This document shows, piece by piece, positions 16,134 through 23,347 of a stretch of 64,000 bases of DNA. Below the pieces are notes generated by a model, which saw nothing but the letters and a program-made list of their open reading frames with translations, ran no database searches and was not told where the DNA came from. This DNA comes from an uncultured Clostridia bacterium. GTDB lineage: Bacteria; Bacillota; Clostridia; Christensenellales; Borkfalkiaceae. The DNA lies in contig CANQOB010000002.1 in the NCBI GenBank assembly GCA_947625385.1, positions 30,111 to 94,110 of the forward strand. Direction: 5' to 3'. The stretch's first letter is position 1. Each line of letters starts with the position of its first letter. The position numbers and the translations under genes were made by a program.

Positions 16134-17534
16134 TTATTTCATAAATGCCAGAAACGCCCTGTAATTGCTGTACAGGTCGGCTTTGGAGATGAGCTCCCAC
16201 GGCGCGTGCATGGAGATGACGGGGACGCCGAGATCGACCGTGTCGATATTGAGGTTGGCGACGAACTTCGCGACGGTGCCGCCGCCGCCCACGTCCACCT
16301 TGCCGAGCTCGGCGGTCTGCCAGACGACCCCGTTCTCCGCAAACGCTTTGCGGACTTCGCCGACAAATTCCGCGTTCGCATCGTTGCTCCCGCTCTTGCC
16401 GCGCGAACCCGTGAACTTGCACATCGCCGTCCCGCAGGAGAGCATTGCGCTGTTCATCTTCTCATAGACGCCCGCAAAATTGGGGTCGTACGCCGCCGTG
16501 ACGTCGGACGAAAGGCATTTGGAACGGCTCCTCACCTTGCGGAAGTTGGCGCCGAGCGCAAGCGAGATCTCCTCCATGAGATCTTCATATACCTTGCATT
16601 GGATGCCCGTCGTCCCCTCGCTGCCGATCTCCTCCTTGTCGACGAGCATCGCAAGCACGGTGTGGCGGCTCTCGGCTTCGAGAACGGCGGTGAGAGCGGG
16701 ATAGGCGCACACCCTGTCGTCGTGCCCGTAAGCGCCGATGAAGGCGCGGTCAAGCCCGATATCGCGCGCTTTGAAGGCGGGGACGGCGGAGAGCTCCGCA
16801 GAGAGGAAATCCTCTTCGCACATGCCGTATTTCTCGTGAAGAACGGAGAGGACGGTGAGTTTGATTCTGTCGGAGACATCCTCGTCCGCATAGGGCATCC
16901 CGCCCACGACGACGTTGAGCTGCTCGCCCTCGATGATCTTCCCCGCCTTGCCCGCCATCTGGTCTGCGCCGAGGTGCGGGAGCAGGTCGTTGATGTAGAA
17001 TACGGGGTCGCTGTCCTCTTCACCGATGGCAAACGAAACCTTTTTGCCGTCCTTTAAGACGACGACGCCGTGCAGGGCGAGCGGAATCGCCGTCCACTGG
17101 TACTTTTTGATACCGCCGTAGTAGTGCGTTTTGAGAAACGCCATGCCCGCGTCCTCATAGAGAGGATTCTGCTTGATGTCGATGCGGGGCGCGTCGATGT
17201 GGGAGGCGATGATGCGCATGCCGTCCTCTTCGATGTCCTCCGTTCCCACGCGGAACACGACGACGGATTTGCCGCGGTTGACAAAATATCTCTTGTCCCC
17301 CGAAGAGAGCTTGTCGCCGAAGCGGTATTCGGTAAATCCCGCCTCTCTCGCAAGCTTGACGGCGGTTTCACACGCCTCGCGCTCCGTCTTTGCCGCGTCG
17401 AGAAACGCCTTGTAGCCCTCGGCGTAGGCGAAGATCTCCCGTTTTTCGATTTCGGTCGCGCTCTCGAAATAGTTGGTTTTCTTGTAGCAGAGCCGCTCGC
17501 TGAGCGCCTTGCCGCTGCTTTCCTTCTTTGCCAT
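16134..17534 (-). CDS. M18 family aspartyl aminopeptidase
   Basis: A 466-residue cytosolic dinuclear-metal aminopeptidase that trims N-terminal, mainly acidic, residues. Family landmarks are present: ASHIDAPRIDIKQNPLYED (first metal ligands), HYYGGIKKYQW, LVDKEEIGSEGTTG (catalytic Glu and metal-binding Glu), DVTAAYDPNF and ISMHAPWELISKAD (final metal His). AAGGAGAAGCC precedes the ATG. Own promoter; probably co-transcribed with the LuxE/LuxC pair downstream, since the spacer is 40 bases with no terminator. Confidence 0.95.
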   Translation of the reverse strand: MAKKESSGKALSERLCYKKTNYFESATEIEKREIFAYAEGYKAFLDAAKTEREACETAVKLAREAGFTEYRFGDKLSSGDKRYFVNRGKSVVVFRVGTEDIEEDGMRIIASHIDAPRIDIKQNPLYEDAGMAFLKTHYYGGIKKYQWTAIPLALHGVVVLKDGKKVSFAIGEEDSDPVFYINDLLPHLGADQMAGKAGKIIEGEQLNVVVGGMPYADEDVSDRIKLTVLSVLHEKYGMCEEDFLSAELSAVPAFKARDIGLDRAFIGAYGHDDRVCAYPALTAVLEAESRHTVLAMLVDKEEIGSEGTTGIQCKVYEDLMEEISLALGANFRKVRSRSKCLSSDVTAAYDPNFAGVYEKMNSAMLSCGTAMCKFTGSRGKSGSNDANAEFVGEVRKAFAENGVVWQTAELGKVDVGGGGTVAKFVANLNIDTVDLGVPVISMHAPWELISKADLYSNYRAFLAFMK

Positions 17535-17563
17535 GGCTTCTCCTTGCTTTGTCGTTTTCCCCT

Positions 17564-17592
17564 ATTATACCATATCGACCCGAAAAGCGCAA
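17564..17592 (-). promoter_or_regulatory. Promoter of the M18-LuxE-LuxC operon
   Basis: On the minus strand TTGCGC (17592-17587), 17 bases, then TATAAT (17569-17564), about 23 bases before the start site-to-ATG leader ends at 17534. Confidence 0.78.
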
Positions 17593-17667
17593 GAAAATTA
17601 TCACTGCCGCGCCCATGCAAAAACGCGCAAAGCGCGCAAAAAAACGCCGCCGACCCGCAAAAAAATA

Positions 17668-17696
17668 TTGACATCGGCGCCTTCATTTCATATAAT
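17668..17696 (+). promoter_or_regulatory. Promoter of the CDF transporter gene, abutting its start codon
   Basis: TTGACA (17668-17673), 17 bases, then TATAAT (17691-17696). Only six bases separate the -10 box from the ATG at 17703, so the transcript is expected to start at or very near the A of the start codon. Confidence 0.85.
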
Positions 17697-17702
17697 AGCG
17701 GT

Positions 17703-18809
17703 ATGAAAACGCTTGATTCCGGCGATCGCACGGGCGCGGTCGTCTGCATCATCGGGATTCTGTGCAATCTTGTCCTGTCCGCGGGAAAGATCGCACTGGG
17801 TCTTTTGACGGGATACGTCTCCGTGACGGCAGACGGCTTCAACAATTTGAGCGACTGCGGCAGCGGCGCTGTCGCGCTCGTGTCCTTTTTCATTGCCAAA
17901 AAACCCGCCGACCGGAAGCACCCCTTCGGGCACCGCCGCGCGGAATACATCGCCTCGATGGTCGCGGGGTTCTTCGTTCTGTTTTTAGCGGCGGAGCTCT
18001 TGTGGAACTCCGTCGAGACCGTGATCGCGCCCCATGCGCCCGCCGAGGTCCGGTTCGTCTATCTCGCGCTCGGGCTCTCCGTTGCCGTCAAACTCGGCAT
18101 GTTTGCGCTCTACCGCATCTTTGCGAAAAAACTCGATTCCGCCGCCCTCAAAGCGGCGGCGACGGACAGTCTCTGCGACAGCCTCGCCACGGCGGCAGTC
18201 ATCGTCGGCACGGTGCTCGCGGCGTATTTCCCCGCCGCGGACGGTTGGGCGGGCATCGTCGTCTCCCTGTTCATCGCATGGCAGGGCATCGGAATCTTCG
18301 CGGAAGCGGGCTCCCAGCTCCTGGGGCGCGCTCCCGATCCCGCCCTCGCGCAAAAGATCAAGGAGATCGTCCTCGCCAAAGAGAACGTCCTCGGCGTCCA
18401 CGATCTGCAAATCTACGGCTACGGGAAAGGCGTCTCCTTCGCGACCATCCATGCGGAGATCGACGCAAGTCTCTCCTTGCTCGCCGCGCACGCCGTCATC
18501 GACGGGCTGGAAGTGCAGGTCAAAAAGGAAACGGGCGTGCTCCTCACCATCCATCCCGACCCCGTCGATCTCGACAACTTTGAGGAGGAGCGGTTGAGAA
18601 TCATCGTGCGGGAGGCGGCGCGCGGGCTCGCGGAGGATGCCGAAGTGCATGATCTCCGCCTCGCTCCCGAGGATAAGACGGTGAGTTTCGATGTGGGTGT
18701 CCCCTATGATTGCAAGCTGTCGGACGAGGAACTCACCCGAAATCTGGCAGACCGCGTTAAGGAACTCACCGGGTACGAACCCGTCATCCGCATCGACCGC
18801 AACCTCTGA
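17703..18809 (+). CDS. Cation diffusion facilitator (CDF) metal exporter
   Basis: A 368-residue membrane protein with six predicted spans and a C-terminal cytosolic domain of the CDF type; it would use the proton gradient to export divalent metals. TM2 has SVTADGFNNLSDCGSG and TM5 has AAATDSLCDSLATAAV, where the metal-binding Asp residues lie, and KHPFGHRRAEYIA is the conserved loop after TM2. The C-terminal domain is duplicated-looking (about residues 205-285 and 295-368). No SD is present, and the promoter position implies a leaderless mRNA. The metal (Zn, Mn, Fe) cannot be fixed from sequence alone. Confidence 0.9.
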   Translation: MKTLDSGDRTGAVVCIIGILCNLVLSAGKIALGLLTGYVSVTADGFNNLSDCGSGAVALVSFFIAKKPADRKHPFGHRRAEYIASMVAGFFVLFLAAELLWNSVETVIAPHAPAEVRFVYLALGLSVAVKLGMFALYRIFAKKLDSAALKAAATDSLCDSLATAAVIVGTVLAAYFPAADGWAGIVVSLFIAWQGIGIFAEAGSQLLGRAPDPALAQKIKEIVLAKENVLGVHDLQIYGYGKGVSFATIHAEIDASLSLLAAHAVIDGLEVQVKKETGVLLTIHPDPVDLDNFEEERLRIIVREAARGLAEDAEVHDLRLAPEDKTVSFDVGVPYDCKLSDEELTRNLADRVKELTGYEPVIRIDRNL

Positions 18810-18973
18810 CGCCGCCCGCGGAGGCTGCATGCGCTCGTATGCGCCGTCCGTGATATGCGGCAGATGTTTGCGCGCGCACGTCTCGGGTTTTTTCGCCCGA
18901 AATGGATATGCGTTGATATGCGGGAAGAAAAATATGTCTTGCGGCGCATCTTCCGCAGAACGCTCCCGCATCT
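18810..18973. other. Gene-free spacer after the CDF gene
   Basis: About 160 bases rich in GC, with no supported gene, RNA or promoter. It leads into the first copy of a 29-30 base direct repeat. Confidence 0.4.
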
Positions 18974-19003
18974 CCGCCCGCATTTTGCTATGAATAGGCT
19001 CCG
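18974..19003 (+). repeat. Direct repeat, left copy
   Basis: CCGCCCGCATTTT, three bases, then ATGAATAGGCTCCG. The same two blocks recur at 21304-21332 with a one-base gap. The two copies bracket the structured-RNA cassette. Confidence 0.65.
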
Positions 19004-19013
19004 ACCGCGACAG

Positions 19014-19046
19014 GAAAAAGGACAACGAATACTCGTTGTCCTTTTC
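19014..19046. terminator. Intrinsic terminator-like hairpin
   Basis: AAAAGGACAACGA pairs with TCGTTGTCCTTTT around four bases. It may terminate the CDF transcript or insulate the next unit. Confidence 0.75.
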
Positions 19047-19135
19047 GTACCCGAGCGATCGTTTGGCGACGGTCGAAATTCACGTCCATAGAAATTTGAA
19101 ATATACAGGATTTTGACGGATTTTTTCGGAAATTC

Positions 19136-19165
19136 TTGACATCCCCGCCGCCATTATGTTATACT
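19136..19165 (+). promoter_or_regulatory. Promoter of the structured-leader cassette
   Basis: TTGACA (19136-19141), 18 bases, then TATACT (19160-19165). The predicted start near 19172 coincides with the first base of the long hairpin. Confidence 0.75.
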
Positions 19166-19171
19166 GAATAT

Positions 19172-19312
19172 GCCAAACAATCATGAAAGTCCATTGCGGG
19201 AGCACGGGCTTTTTCTTTGCATAACTCATACTATCTTCGGATGAATTTGGCAAGACTGCAAATTCCAACGACGAAGATAGGATGATTCCGTGCTTTGTCA
19301 TGATTGTTTGGC
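19172..19312 (+). promoter_or_regulatory. 141-base structured leader RNA (candidate cis-regulatory or small RNA)
   Basis: Four nested helices can be read directly: 15 bp at 19172-19186 with 19298-19312 (GCCAAACAATCATGA and its exact complement), 7 bp at 19201-19207 with 19288-19294, 9 bp at 19231-19239 with 19272-19280, and 7 bp at 19243-19249 with 19259-19265, closing a nine-base loop. Internal loops are asymmetric. The RNA starts at the predicted transcription start and is followed by a terminator-like hairpin. It is not a riboswitch class I recognise. Confidence 0.6.
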
Positions 19313-19336
19313 GACGATCGGAGTTTGCGTTTTGTA

Positions 19337-19370
19337 GCGCGTCGGCTTCGGTCGGCGCACTTTTTATTTT
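19337..19370 (+). terminator. Terminator-like hairpin (possible attenuator)
   Basis: GCGCGTCGGC, a TTCG loop, then GTCGGCGC (with two G-U pairs), followed by TTTTTATTTT. It lies directly before the SD of the gene at 19384, so termination here would release a roughly 200-base RNA. Confidence 0.6.
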
Positions 19371-19383
19371 CGGAGGAGGATAT

Positions 19384-20052
19384 ATGAAGTACACTACAAC
19401 TAAATGCCCTCATTGTGGCTATCAAACGCGATCGCATGAAAGCCGTTTACCGCAGGTGCAGATCGGTTCGCCGTTAATGCTTTGCCCAAAATGCAGACAC
19501 TTGATTTTAGATAACATCGCTAAGGAGTATGAGTTTATGACCGAAAAAGAACGACAAGGCTTTACTACGCAGGCGGCGCAGCAAAAAAGTTATGGGGGCA
19601 ATCTTCTTTTTATCGTTTTCGGCGTATTATTTTTCATAGCGGGAATCATAACCGGCGCGTTGTATTTAGCAGAAGGGAATATATCAGGTATTGGTATGAT
19701 TTCCAGCGGCATCATTATCGGTTGCGGCTCAATAGCGCTAAGTATTTATCAAATGAAACACAACCGAGAACTCGCGAATGAGGAATTTATAGAGCAATGC
19801 GTATATGAATCCCTTCAACGAACTTCAAAAAAAGCTTATGTCGATTTATTGCAGAACGCATATCAAACATTCAAAATAAAAAGAACATTTCTCCCATTCG
19901 AGGGGAAAGAGAACTTTTTGCGAGCATATAAAAAGTTTGAAACACGGGAGTCTTATCAAAATTCCATGCGCGAATTTGAAAATATTTTGAATGCACTGAA
20001 TGAATCTGCCAAGGTCGAAAAAACCAATACAACTTCGTTTTGGCTTCATTAA
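19384..20052 (+). CDS. Zinc-ribbon membrane protein of unknown function
   Basis: A 222-residue protein. The N-terminus has CPHCGY and, 28 residues on, CPKCRH, a treble-clef zinc ribbon. Two spans follow (NLLFIVFGVLFFIAGIITGA and GMISSGIIIGCGSIALSIY), then a soluble, charged tail. GGAGGAGG precedes the ATG. It is more AT-rich than neighbouring core genes, which suggests a separate origin. First gene of a three-gene cassette behind the structured leader. No function can be assigned. Confidence 0.75.
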   Translation: MKYTTTKCPHCGYQTRSHESRLPQVQIGSPLMLCPKCRHLILDNIAKEYEFMTEKERQGFTTQAAQQKSYGGNLLFIVFGVLFFIAGIITGALYLAEGNISGIGMISSGIIIGCGSIALSIYQMKHNRELANEEFIEQCVYESLQRTSKKAYVDLLQNAYQTFKIKRTFLPFEGKENFLRAYKKFETRESYQNSMREFENILNALNESAKVEKTNTTSFWLH

Positions 20053-20074
20053 GGCATAGATAAGAGGTGCAAAT

Positions 20075-20893
20075 ATGCTGAAGGTCATTTTTCTCTACAT
20101 ATTTATTTGGTGGTTCAAGAAAAGCGATAATAAGAAAGAACTTATTGTTCGTTCTGCATTAGCGGCAGCTATAGGTGCCTTTTGGATGATTTTTGGAATC
20201 GTCATGTTTACAGAAACGTCATCTATCCTAGAGAAAGATTCCTGGGGATTTATAATTGCTGTATTGATATACATTGTCCTCGTGATACTCTTTTTTATAA
20301 GATCAATTTTGGATATAAGTAAAATTCTGAAGTTAAAAAACGACAAAGCCGAAGGGCAACAAAAAGTTGCAGAAGAGCAACGGAAAGCAGAAGAGGAACA
20401 ACAAAAATCAAAAGGAAATTGGCTGGAAAGGACCGACGGGGAAGAGCGCCGAGGAGCCTTGGAAAGATATGAAAATCTCAAAAAAGAAAACGAAGCCCGA
20501 GAAAAACGGGAAACAGAACAAACCCAAAAAATTAAGCTCGAACATGATAGTATAAAGCATCAGCAAGATATTATAAAATACGAACAAGACATTGAAACAA
20601 GTAAAAAGCTGCTCAAACAATGCGGCATGCAGTTCTTTATCGACTACTATCCGCAGCTCAAACGGCTGCCCATTCGCGACATTATTCTGTCCGATAATTA
20701 TTCTTCCGAGCGGGAAGTGCGCCTTCCTCCCGCAAAAAAAATTGTCGAATCCGGGCTGACGGAATGCGCTCTGCGCTACATCATCGAAAAATTCGGCGAT
20801 GTGTTTTCAAGCGAAGTCATCGAGCGGGCGAAGGCAATTCTACATGAAATCGAAAACGAAAAAACGGAGGTAAATCAAAATGAAAACAATTAA
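20075..20893 (+). CDS. Membrane protein with coiled-coil and GC-rich C-terminal domain
   Basis: A 272-residue protein. Two spans (ALAAAIGAFWMIFGIVMF and WGFIIAVLIYIVLVILFFI) are followed by a long charged coiled coil (about residues 88-190, rich in E, K and Q) and a C-terminal domain of about 80 residues (FFIDYYPQLKRLPIRDIIL then EKFGDVFSSEVIERAKAIL). Base composition changes by eye at about 20625: AT-rich before, host-like GC after. This suggests a mosaic gene. It overlaps the next gene by 14 bases. Function unknown. Confidence 0.7.
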   Translation: MLKVIFLYIFIWWFKKSDNKKELIVRSALAAAIGAFWMIFGIVMFTETSSILEKDSWGFIIAVLIYIVLVILFFIRSILDISKILKLKNDKAEGQQKVAEEQRKAEEEQQKSKGNWLERTDGEERRGALERYENLKKENEAREKRETEQTQKIKLEHDSIKHQQDIIKYEQDIETSKKLLKQCGMQFFIDYYPQLKRLPIRDIILSDNYSSEREVRLPPAKKIVESGLTECALRYIIEKFGDVFSSEVIERAKAILHEIENEKTEVNQNENN

Positions 20894-21266
20894 AGCGGGC
20901 GATATCTTCTACGTCGGCACCAATGCGGAGCTCTTGAACAAGCTCCTCGGCACCCATTATAAGGCGTGGATGAAATCCTGCATTCTTTTGAGCGACGACG
21001 AAATGATCTGGATGCCGAGACTGGACAGCGCCGTCCGCGCGGGCTGGAAAAATTACATGTTAAACGGGAAAATTATCGAAGAGTATGTGGGCGGACGCCC
21101 CTATCCGGACAACATCTATTTAGGGTTCGAAGTGCGCAGAAGAGCCGTCTTTGAAAAATGCGATTGGGGAAAGTATTTTATCTTCCGCGGCGTTTTTGAG
21201 ATCGAGCAGGGCTATACCTTGGCGCGCCGCACTCTGTGCCTGATCAAAGATGAGATCGATCTATGA
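20880..21266 (+). CDS. Hypothetical cytosolic protein
   Basis: A 128-residue protein with no signal or membrane span (IKAGDIFYVGTNAELLNKLL, GRPYPDNIYLGFEVRRR, CDWGKYFIFRGVFEI). GGAGG lies eight to nine bases before the ATG. It overlaps the previous gene by 14 bases and has the same host-like GC as that gene's 3' end, so the two may have been acquired or evolved together. I do not recognise the family. Confidence 0.7.
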   Translation: MKTIKAGDIFYVGTNAELLNKLLGTHYKAWMKSCILLSDDEMIWMPRLDSAVRAGWKNYMLNGKIIEEYVGGRPYPDNIYLGFEVRRRAVFEKCDWGKYFIFRGVFEIEQGYTLARRTLCLIKDEIDL

Positions 21267-21276
21267 GCCCCTTCCG

Positions 21277-21307
21277 TGGCGGCGGCGCTCTTCGGGAGCG
21301 CCGCCGC
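21277..21307 (+). terminator. Strong GC hairpin at the end of the cassette
   Basis: GGCGGCGGCGCTC pairs perfectly with GAGCGCCGCCGCC around a five-base loop. The following T-run is weak (ATTTT) and belongs to the right copy of the direct repeat. Confidence 0.7.
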
Positions 21308-21332
21308 CCGCATTTTCCATGAATAGGCTCCG
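21304..21332 (+). repeat. Direct repeat, right copy
   Basis: CCGCCCGCATTTT, two bases, then ATGAATAGGCTCCG, matching 18974-19003 apart from a one-base indel and one adjacent substitution. Confidence 0.65.
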
Positions 21333-21346
21333 GGAATACGACCGCT

Positions 21347-23098
21347 TCAAGCAGCATTTCCTTCGTTTTCAAGCCGCTTTTCTGCTTCATACCGAAAAAG
21401 TTTATTTTGTTTCAATGTCTTTTGTGTCGTCCTGCGGTCATATTTTTCATAATCCGCAGGTTCGTATTTCTTATTGGAAAAGAACATGAGGACAATGGAA
21501 AGATACCCCGTCGCGATGATCAGAATCACCGAGAAGATCGACGCAACGGGTGTGAAGCCTGCTCCCATCCCGAAATACCCGCAAACGACCGCAATACATA
21601 GCAATGCGGTAGAAAGGACGAACTCTTTCCATTGAAAGCGGAGGGCATAGCCTACCGTCACCTTTTTTGAGCTCTTCGGCGTCACGATGAAGGTCGCTTT
21701 TTTCCCGAACATTCCGAGCAATGCCGAGATCAAAGATGTGGTGAGCATGGAGCCGTAAAGCAAAATCACGCATATCGTATACAAGAGCGTCCGCAACGGA
21801 TTCTGACAGAATGTCCACCGTATGAAGTCATTGAGCATCGGCGAAAAGAAGAATATGACCGTGGGAATCAACATCCACCACGGATATACCGCATGGAGAT
21901 CGATATGAATCAGCGGCGCCGCCATCAGATTCATCAGGATAAAAAATGCGAAAACGGCAGTCAGCGGCAGATTATAAGTGAAGAGCACGATGTCGAGCTT
22001 TTCGTACCACTTCATGGGGGAGCGGAGAATCTTGCCCGTAAATTTCTTGATGAATTCAAGATTGCCCTGCGTCCATTTGCTATGCCGTTTTTTGAAAGCG
22101 ACATAGTCGATCGGGTATTCCTCTTCGCAGACAATATTGGGCGCAAAGGCGACGTAATATCCTTTGTTCCGTGCGGAGATGGAAAGGCACAGATCTTCCG
22201 CCACCAGCGGGGGAAAACCGCCTGCGGCTTCATAGCATTCGCGCTTGATCATGGCGCCGTGTCCGAGCATGGTCGAAAAGCCGTAGAAATGCTTCATGGT
22301 CTGATAGGTCGGCCAATGCGCATTGACGCCGATATGGAACAGGCGCATGAAAAAGTTTCGGTTCCTCGTTGAAACATGGTTCGCCTGTACCAACCCGATA
22401 TTATCGAACGTATAGAAATATTTCAGACATTCGGTGATGAAATCCGGGGGCAATATTTCGTCGGAATCGAGAATGACGGCGTAATCGTACATTGCCCTGC
22501 CCTCCTCCGACATCAAAAAGTGATTGATATTCCCCGCCTTGAACCCGTTACGGTCAGCTCTGCGGACGACCTTCACGCCATGGAGAGCCGCAAATTCATC
22601 GATAGCCGTTTTGTATGCGGGGTCGCTCGAATCGTCGAGAATCACCGTCGAGAAATTGGAATATTTTTGTTGCATACATTTCAGCAGGCTTGTGCCGTCG
22701 AAATCGTTACAGGTGCAGTAGACCAAAAGCACCCTGTCGTTCGCCTGTGAAACATCGGTATCGACGACAGGCAGATATTTCCGGTACATCCGCCTGCGAA
22801 ATATGTAATACCATACCACATAAATAAAATCTTTGACGCCGTTCAGCCAAAAATAAGAGATAAAAATGCCGTTCAGAATCAAGACGGTGACCGCAGCGAT
22901 ATATCGTGCCTGCGATAGGTCGTCCCCTTGCAATATAGCCTCTTTGCCGCCCGCCAAAGTATGCCCTATCTGATACCAGAACAGAGCGGCAAGCGCTGCC
23001 CAGACAAAAAGCATGACGACATAGAGCGCGGGGCTCTTTTGCATCACGTTCCGACCCGACATCTTCGCGGGGGTGTTCAAACGTTCTTTCTTCTTCAT
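21347..23098 (-). CDS. Family 2 processive glycosyltransferase (cellulose-synthase-like)
   Basis: A 583-residue membrane GT2. Two N-terminal spans precede the catalytic domain with ILDDSSD (first Asp), ILDSDE (DxD metal site), VAEDLCLS (catalytic-base region) and KRHSKWTQGN, equivalent to the Q/RxxRW motif of processive enzymes. Four or more C-terminal spans follow, with a beta-rich segment (FIVTPKSSKKVTVGYALRF). It probably makes and exports a polysaccharide; the sugar is unknown. AGGAG precedes the ATG. It is monocistronic, beside the integrase and the cassette at 19-21 kb. Confidence 0.88.
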   Translation of the reverse strand: MKKKERLNTPAKMSGRNVMQKSPALYVVMLFVWAALAALFWYQIGHTLAGGKEAILQGDDLSQARYIAAVTVLILNGIFISYFWLNGVKDFIYVVWYYIFRRRMYRKYLPVVDTDVSQANDRVLLVYCTCNDFDGTSLLKCMQQKYSNFSTVILDDSSDPAYKTAIDEFAALHGVKVVRRADRNGFKAGNINHFLMSEEGRAMYDYAVILDSDEILPPDFITECLKYFYTFDNIGLVQANHVSTRNRNFFMRLFHIGVNAHWPTYQTMKHFYGFSTMLGHGAMIKRECYEAAGGFPPLVAEDLCLSISARNKGYYVAFAPNIVCEEEYPIDYVAFKKRHSKWTQGNLEFIKKFTGKILRSPMKWYEKLDIVLFTYNLPLTAVFAFFILMNLMAAPLIHIDLHAVYPWWMLIPTVIFFFSPMLNDFIRWTFCQNPLRTLLYTICVILLYGSMLTTSLISALLGMFGKKATFIVTPKSSKKVTVGYALRFQWKEFVLSTALLCIAVVCGYFGMGAGFTPVASIFSVILIIATGYLSIVLMFFSNKKYEPADYEKYDRRTTQKTLKQNKLFRYEAEKRLENEGNAA

Positions 23099-23145
23099 GT
23101 TCTCCTCTCCATCTCATGTACTTCTTGCTCGATCTGCGTCCACGC

Positions 23146-23160
23146 AGAATAAGGTATTCT
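23146..23160. repeat. 15-base palindrome, copy 1
   Basis: AGAATA, AGG, TATTCT. The exact reverse complement occurs at 23295-23309. The pair lies in the 249-base spacer between the glycosyltransferase and the integrase, so it could be integrase-binding or operator sequence. Confidence 0.5.
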
Positions 23161-23248
23161 TTGGCAAAAGAGATGAAAAAAAGTACATAGAAAAAAGCGC
23201 TCTATGTCGAATCTCGGAAGTTTATCTCGGATTTTGTCGAAAAAATGC

Positions 23249-23277
23249 TTGACACGGGAAGCGAATTCGGATAGAAT
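23249..23277 (+). promoter_or_regulatory. Plus-strand promoter opposing the integrase
   Basis: TTGACA (23249-23254), 17 bases, then TAGAAT (23272-23277). Transcription would start near 23284 and meet the terminator at 23318-23345, giving an RNA of about 60 bases. Confidence 0.6.
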
Positions 23278-23288
23278 AGAAAAAGCGT

Positions 23289-23315
23289 GTACACAGAATA
23301 CCTTATTCTATGTAC
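23289..23315. repeat. 27-base extended palindrome, copy 2
   Basis: GTACA, one mismatch position, AGAATA, CCT, TATTCT, one position, TGTAC. It contains the inverted copy of the 15-base palindrome at 23146 and lies 33 bases from the integrase stop. Confidence 0.55.
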
Positions 23316-23317
23316 TT

Positions 23318-23345
23318 AAAAAGACGGCAAAAAAGCCGTCTTTTT
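23318..23345. terminator. Bidirectional terminator at the integrase 3' end
   Basis: AAAAAGACGGC and GCCGTCTTTTT around six A residues. Confidence 0.9.
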
Positions 23346-23347
23346 GT

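Noticed and set aside
17985..19025. A 346-codon minus frame across the CDF gene and the following spacer
   Set aside because: Most of it is antisense to a clear transporter gene and no domain or SD supports it.
19172..19312. Miniature inverted-repeat transposon
   Set aside because: Not excluded, but the four nested helices and the match of the 5' end to the predicted transcription start favour an RNA. The choice needs a genome-wide copy count.
18974..21332. Insertion sequence
   Set aside because: No transposase is encoded between the direct repeats and there are no terminal inverted repeats at the ends.
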